Position numbers and translations under genes: made by a program. Shown here piece after piece: positions 62,225-64,000 of a stretch of 64,000 nucleotides of DNA; the first letter of the stretch is position 1, and the number at the start of each line of letters is the position of its first letter. The stretch is from positions 62,001 through 126,000 of the forward strand of contig JAJXYD010000001.1 of NCBI GenBank assembly GCA_021780695.1, written 5' to 3'. The notes under the pieces were generated by a model, which saw nothing but the letters and a program-made list of their open reading frames with translations, was not told the DNA's origin and did no database searches. The stretch is from Deltaproteobacteria bacterium (GTDB lineage Bacteria; Desulfobacterota; Syntrophobacteria; Syntrophobacterales; Syntrophobacteraceae).

Positions 62225-64000
62225 ATGAACCAGGATCATCTCGATTCAATTTCCCGTGAAATGGGGCTACAGCCCTGCCAGGTCCGGGCAACGGCCGCCC
62301 TGCTCGAAGAGGGCGCCACAGTACCGTTTATTGCAAGGTATCGTAAGGAGGCTACGGGAACTCTGGATGAGACGCTCGTCTCGGCCATCCGCGACCGGAT
62401 GGCACAGCTGGATGTGCTTGATAAACGCAGGGGCGCGGTCCTCAAATCGCTTCGCGAACAGCAGAAATTGAGCGATCAGTTGGAAGAGCGACTTCTTGGA
62501 GCTGCAACGCTTGCAGAAATTGAAGACATCTACCTGCCCTTCCGGCCCAAGCGCAGAACACGGGCTGCGATTGCCAGGCAAAAAGGGCTGGAGAAACTTG
62601 CCCTGGTCCTTTTCGAACAGGACCAGGGGATCGATCCGGCGGAGCTGGCCCAAAGCTTTGCAAGCGGGGAAAAGGGGGTGGCTTCGGCTGAAGAGGCCCT
62701 TTCGGGCGCGCGCGACATTATTGCCGAGTGGGTAAACGAAAACGCTCAATGCCGCTTGAAGCTTCGGGAGCTTTTTTTTACAAAGGCAATGTTGCGATCC
62801 AGGGTTTGTTCGGGCAAAGAAGCCGAGGGGATTCAATATAGGGACTATTACGACAAGGAAGAACCCGTCGCGGCAATGCCCTCCCATAGAATTCTGGCGG
62901 TTCGGCGCGGAGAAAGGGAAGGTTTTCTTGCGATAAGAATCGAGCCTGCCGAAAAAGAGGCTGTCGATATACTTGAAGGTCTTTTCCTAAAAAACAGTTC
63001 GCCCTCGTCTGTCCATGTGCGTATGGCGGTACGTGACAGCTACAAGAGGCTGATTTTGCCTTCCCTTCAAACCGAGATCGAAAACGAATCCAAATTGCGT
63101 GCGGACAAGGAAGCCATCCAGGTCTTTGCGGAAAACTTACGCAATCTTCTCATGGCTCCCCCTCTTGGATTTAAAAAAGTCATGGCCCTGGACCCAGGTT
63201 TTCGCACAGGGTGCAAACTGGTCTGCCTGGACCCCCAGGGAAAACTCCTCCATACCGAAATCATTTATCCGCATACGGGGGCGGAGAGTGCAAAAAAGGC
63301 GGGCGGGCGGGTAAGAGCCCTTGTCAGGGAATTTGCCACCCAGGCCATTGCCATTGGAAACGGCACCGCGGGCAGAGAAACCGAGTCTTTTATCCGCAAT
63401 CTCGGGCTGCCTCAGCAAATACAGGTGATAATGGTCGATGAAAGCGGTGCTTCGATCTACTCGGCCTCCAATGTGGCGCGCGAAGAGTTTCCCGACTTCG
63501 ATCTCACCGTGCGCGGTGCGGTATCGATAGGAAGGCGTTTGATCGATCCTCTTGCGGAGTTGGTAAAAATAGAGCCAAAATCGATCGGGGTGGGACAATA
63601 CCAGCATGATGTCGATCAGGCCGAGTTGAAAAAAAGCCTTGACGATGTTGTTGCAAGTTGTGTCAACGCGGTGGGAGTCGAGGTGAATTCAGCCAGCCCG
63701 CAGCTTCTGGCCTATGTTTCCGGGCTTGGTCCCCAGCTTGCCGCCAACATCGTCGCTCACAGGGAAAACAATGGCCCCTTTGGAAGACGAGAGGAGTTAA
63801 AAAAAGTTAGCCGCCTTGGACCCCGCGCCTTCGAGCAATCGGCGGGTTTTTTGCGTATCCGCGGGGGGCAAAATCCCCTGGATGCAAGCGGTGTCCACCC
63901 GGAATCCTACGCGATCGTAGAGAAGATGGCCGGCGATCTTGGCTGCTCGGTAGCCGACCTGATAGGTGAGTCCTCCGTTAGAGAAAAAATCGATCCGGCG
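62225..64000 (+). CDS. tex: Tex family RNA-binding transcription accessory protein, cut by the window end
   Basis: The frame is open from ATG 62225 to the last base of the window, giving 592 residues of a protein normally 720-780 long. The N-terminal Tex domain (VPFIARYRKEATGTLDE), the YqgF-like core (VMALDPGFRTGCKLV near 320) and the HhH region (LGPQLAANIVAHRENNGPF near 505) are present. The C-terminal S1 RNA-binding domain would lie beyond the window. It acts in the cytoplasm on nucleic acid and transcription. No frameshift or unusual codon is seen in the available part. Confidence 0.93.
   Translation, partial: MNQDHLDSISREMGLQPCQVRATAALLEEGATVPFIARYRKEATGTLDETLVSAIRDRMAQLDVLDKRRGAVLKSLREQQKLSDQLEERLLGAATLAEIEDIYLPFRPKRRTRAAIARQKGLEKLALVLFEQDQGIDPAELAQSFASGEKGVASAEEALSGARDIIAEWVNENAQCRLKLRELFFTKAMLRSRVCSGKEAEGIQYRDYYDKEEPVAAMPSHRILAVRRGEREGFLAIRIEPAEKEAVDILEGLFLKNSSPSSVHVRMAVRDSYKRLILPSLQTEIENESKLRADKEAIQVFAENLRNLLMAPPLGFKKVMALDPGFRTGCKLVCLDPQGKLLHTEIIYPHTGAESAKKAGGRVRALVREFATQAIAIGNGTAGRETESFIRNLGLPQQIQVIMVDESGASIYSASNVAREEFPDFDLTVRGAVSIGRRLIDPLAELVKIEPKSIGVGQYQHDVDQAELKKSLDDVVASCVNAVGVEVNSASPQLLAYVSGLGPQLAANIVAHRENNGPFGRREELKKVSRLGPRAFEQSAGFLRIRGGQNPLDASGVHPESYAIVEKMAGDLGCSVADLIGESSVREKIDPA

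Overview
The window looks like a chromosome segment from an anaerobic deltaproteobacterium (Desulfobacterota, probably near Syntrophobacter or Desulfomonile). This is an inference from gene content. The markers are a metF/hdrA/mvhD/metV/metF block typical of reductive acetyl-CoA or syntrophic metabolism, a RACo-like ASKHA ferredoxin, rubrerythrin, a probable selenoprotein, sigma-54 enhancer-binding and PAS sensor genes, and two PEP-CTERM surface proteins. Base composition is moderately GC-rich, except for one very AT-rich island near 51.7-52.2 kb. I see no rRNA, tRNA, CRISPR array, insertion sequence or phage genes.

Layout. 0-4 kb: a metallocofactor-type group (FmdB zinc ribbon, NifX-like protein, DUF5320 protein), then an FAD/NAD(P) disulfide oxidoreductase whose redox cysteine position is an in-frame TGA followed by a SECIS-like hairpin, then rubrerythrin. 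4-7 kb: a P1 peptidase with an HD hydrolase, and a PEP-CTERM C39-like protein whose signal peptide is interrupted by a T9 tract. 7-12 kb: minCDE behind a HAD nucleotidase and a CoA-transferase/GNAT fusion. 12-19 kb: a nitrogen block nadE-glnB-glnD-glnA, with a clear sigma-54 promoter at glnA. 19-22.5 kb: an MT-A70 methyltransferase, a RACo-like protein, a second FmdB protein, a small unrecognised ORF, and a compact palindromic operator.

22.5-34 kb: a sensory group (sigma-54 activator, two histidine kinases, a receiver) next to the operon metF2-hdrA-mvhD-metV-metF. Its products probably form a methylene-tetrahydrofolate reductase complex with a flavin-based electron-transfer subunit. 34.5-43.5 kb: an envelope-stress group, pspA-pspAA and htpX-pspAB, with a membrane protein, a frameshifted htpG, a PEP-CTERM protein and a glycosyltransferase between them. 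43.7-48 kb: pirin, a large MscS channel and an iron-sulfur flavoprotein.

48-51.7 kb: lutABC-type lactate oxidation genes and a Fur-family regulator. 51.7-52.2 kb: the AT-rich island. 52-56 kb: mnmG behind two oligopeptide ABC ATPases that lack permeases. 56.7-64 kb: a glycosidase/glycosyltransferase fusion, an acyl-CoA ligase, a DUF434 protein and tex, which is cut by the window end.

The most interesting items are the probable selenocysteine flavoprotein at 1824-3176, the nested palindromes of the AT-rich island, the operator and leaderless-looking small ORF at 22.2-22.5 kb, the hydrolase/synthase fusion at 56.7 kb, and two single-base frame disruptions (6.16 kb and 37.16 kb) that are either sequence errors or real switches.
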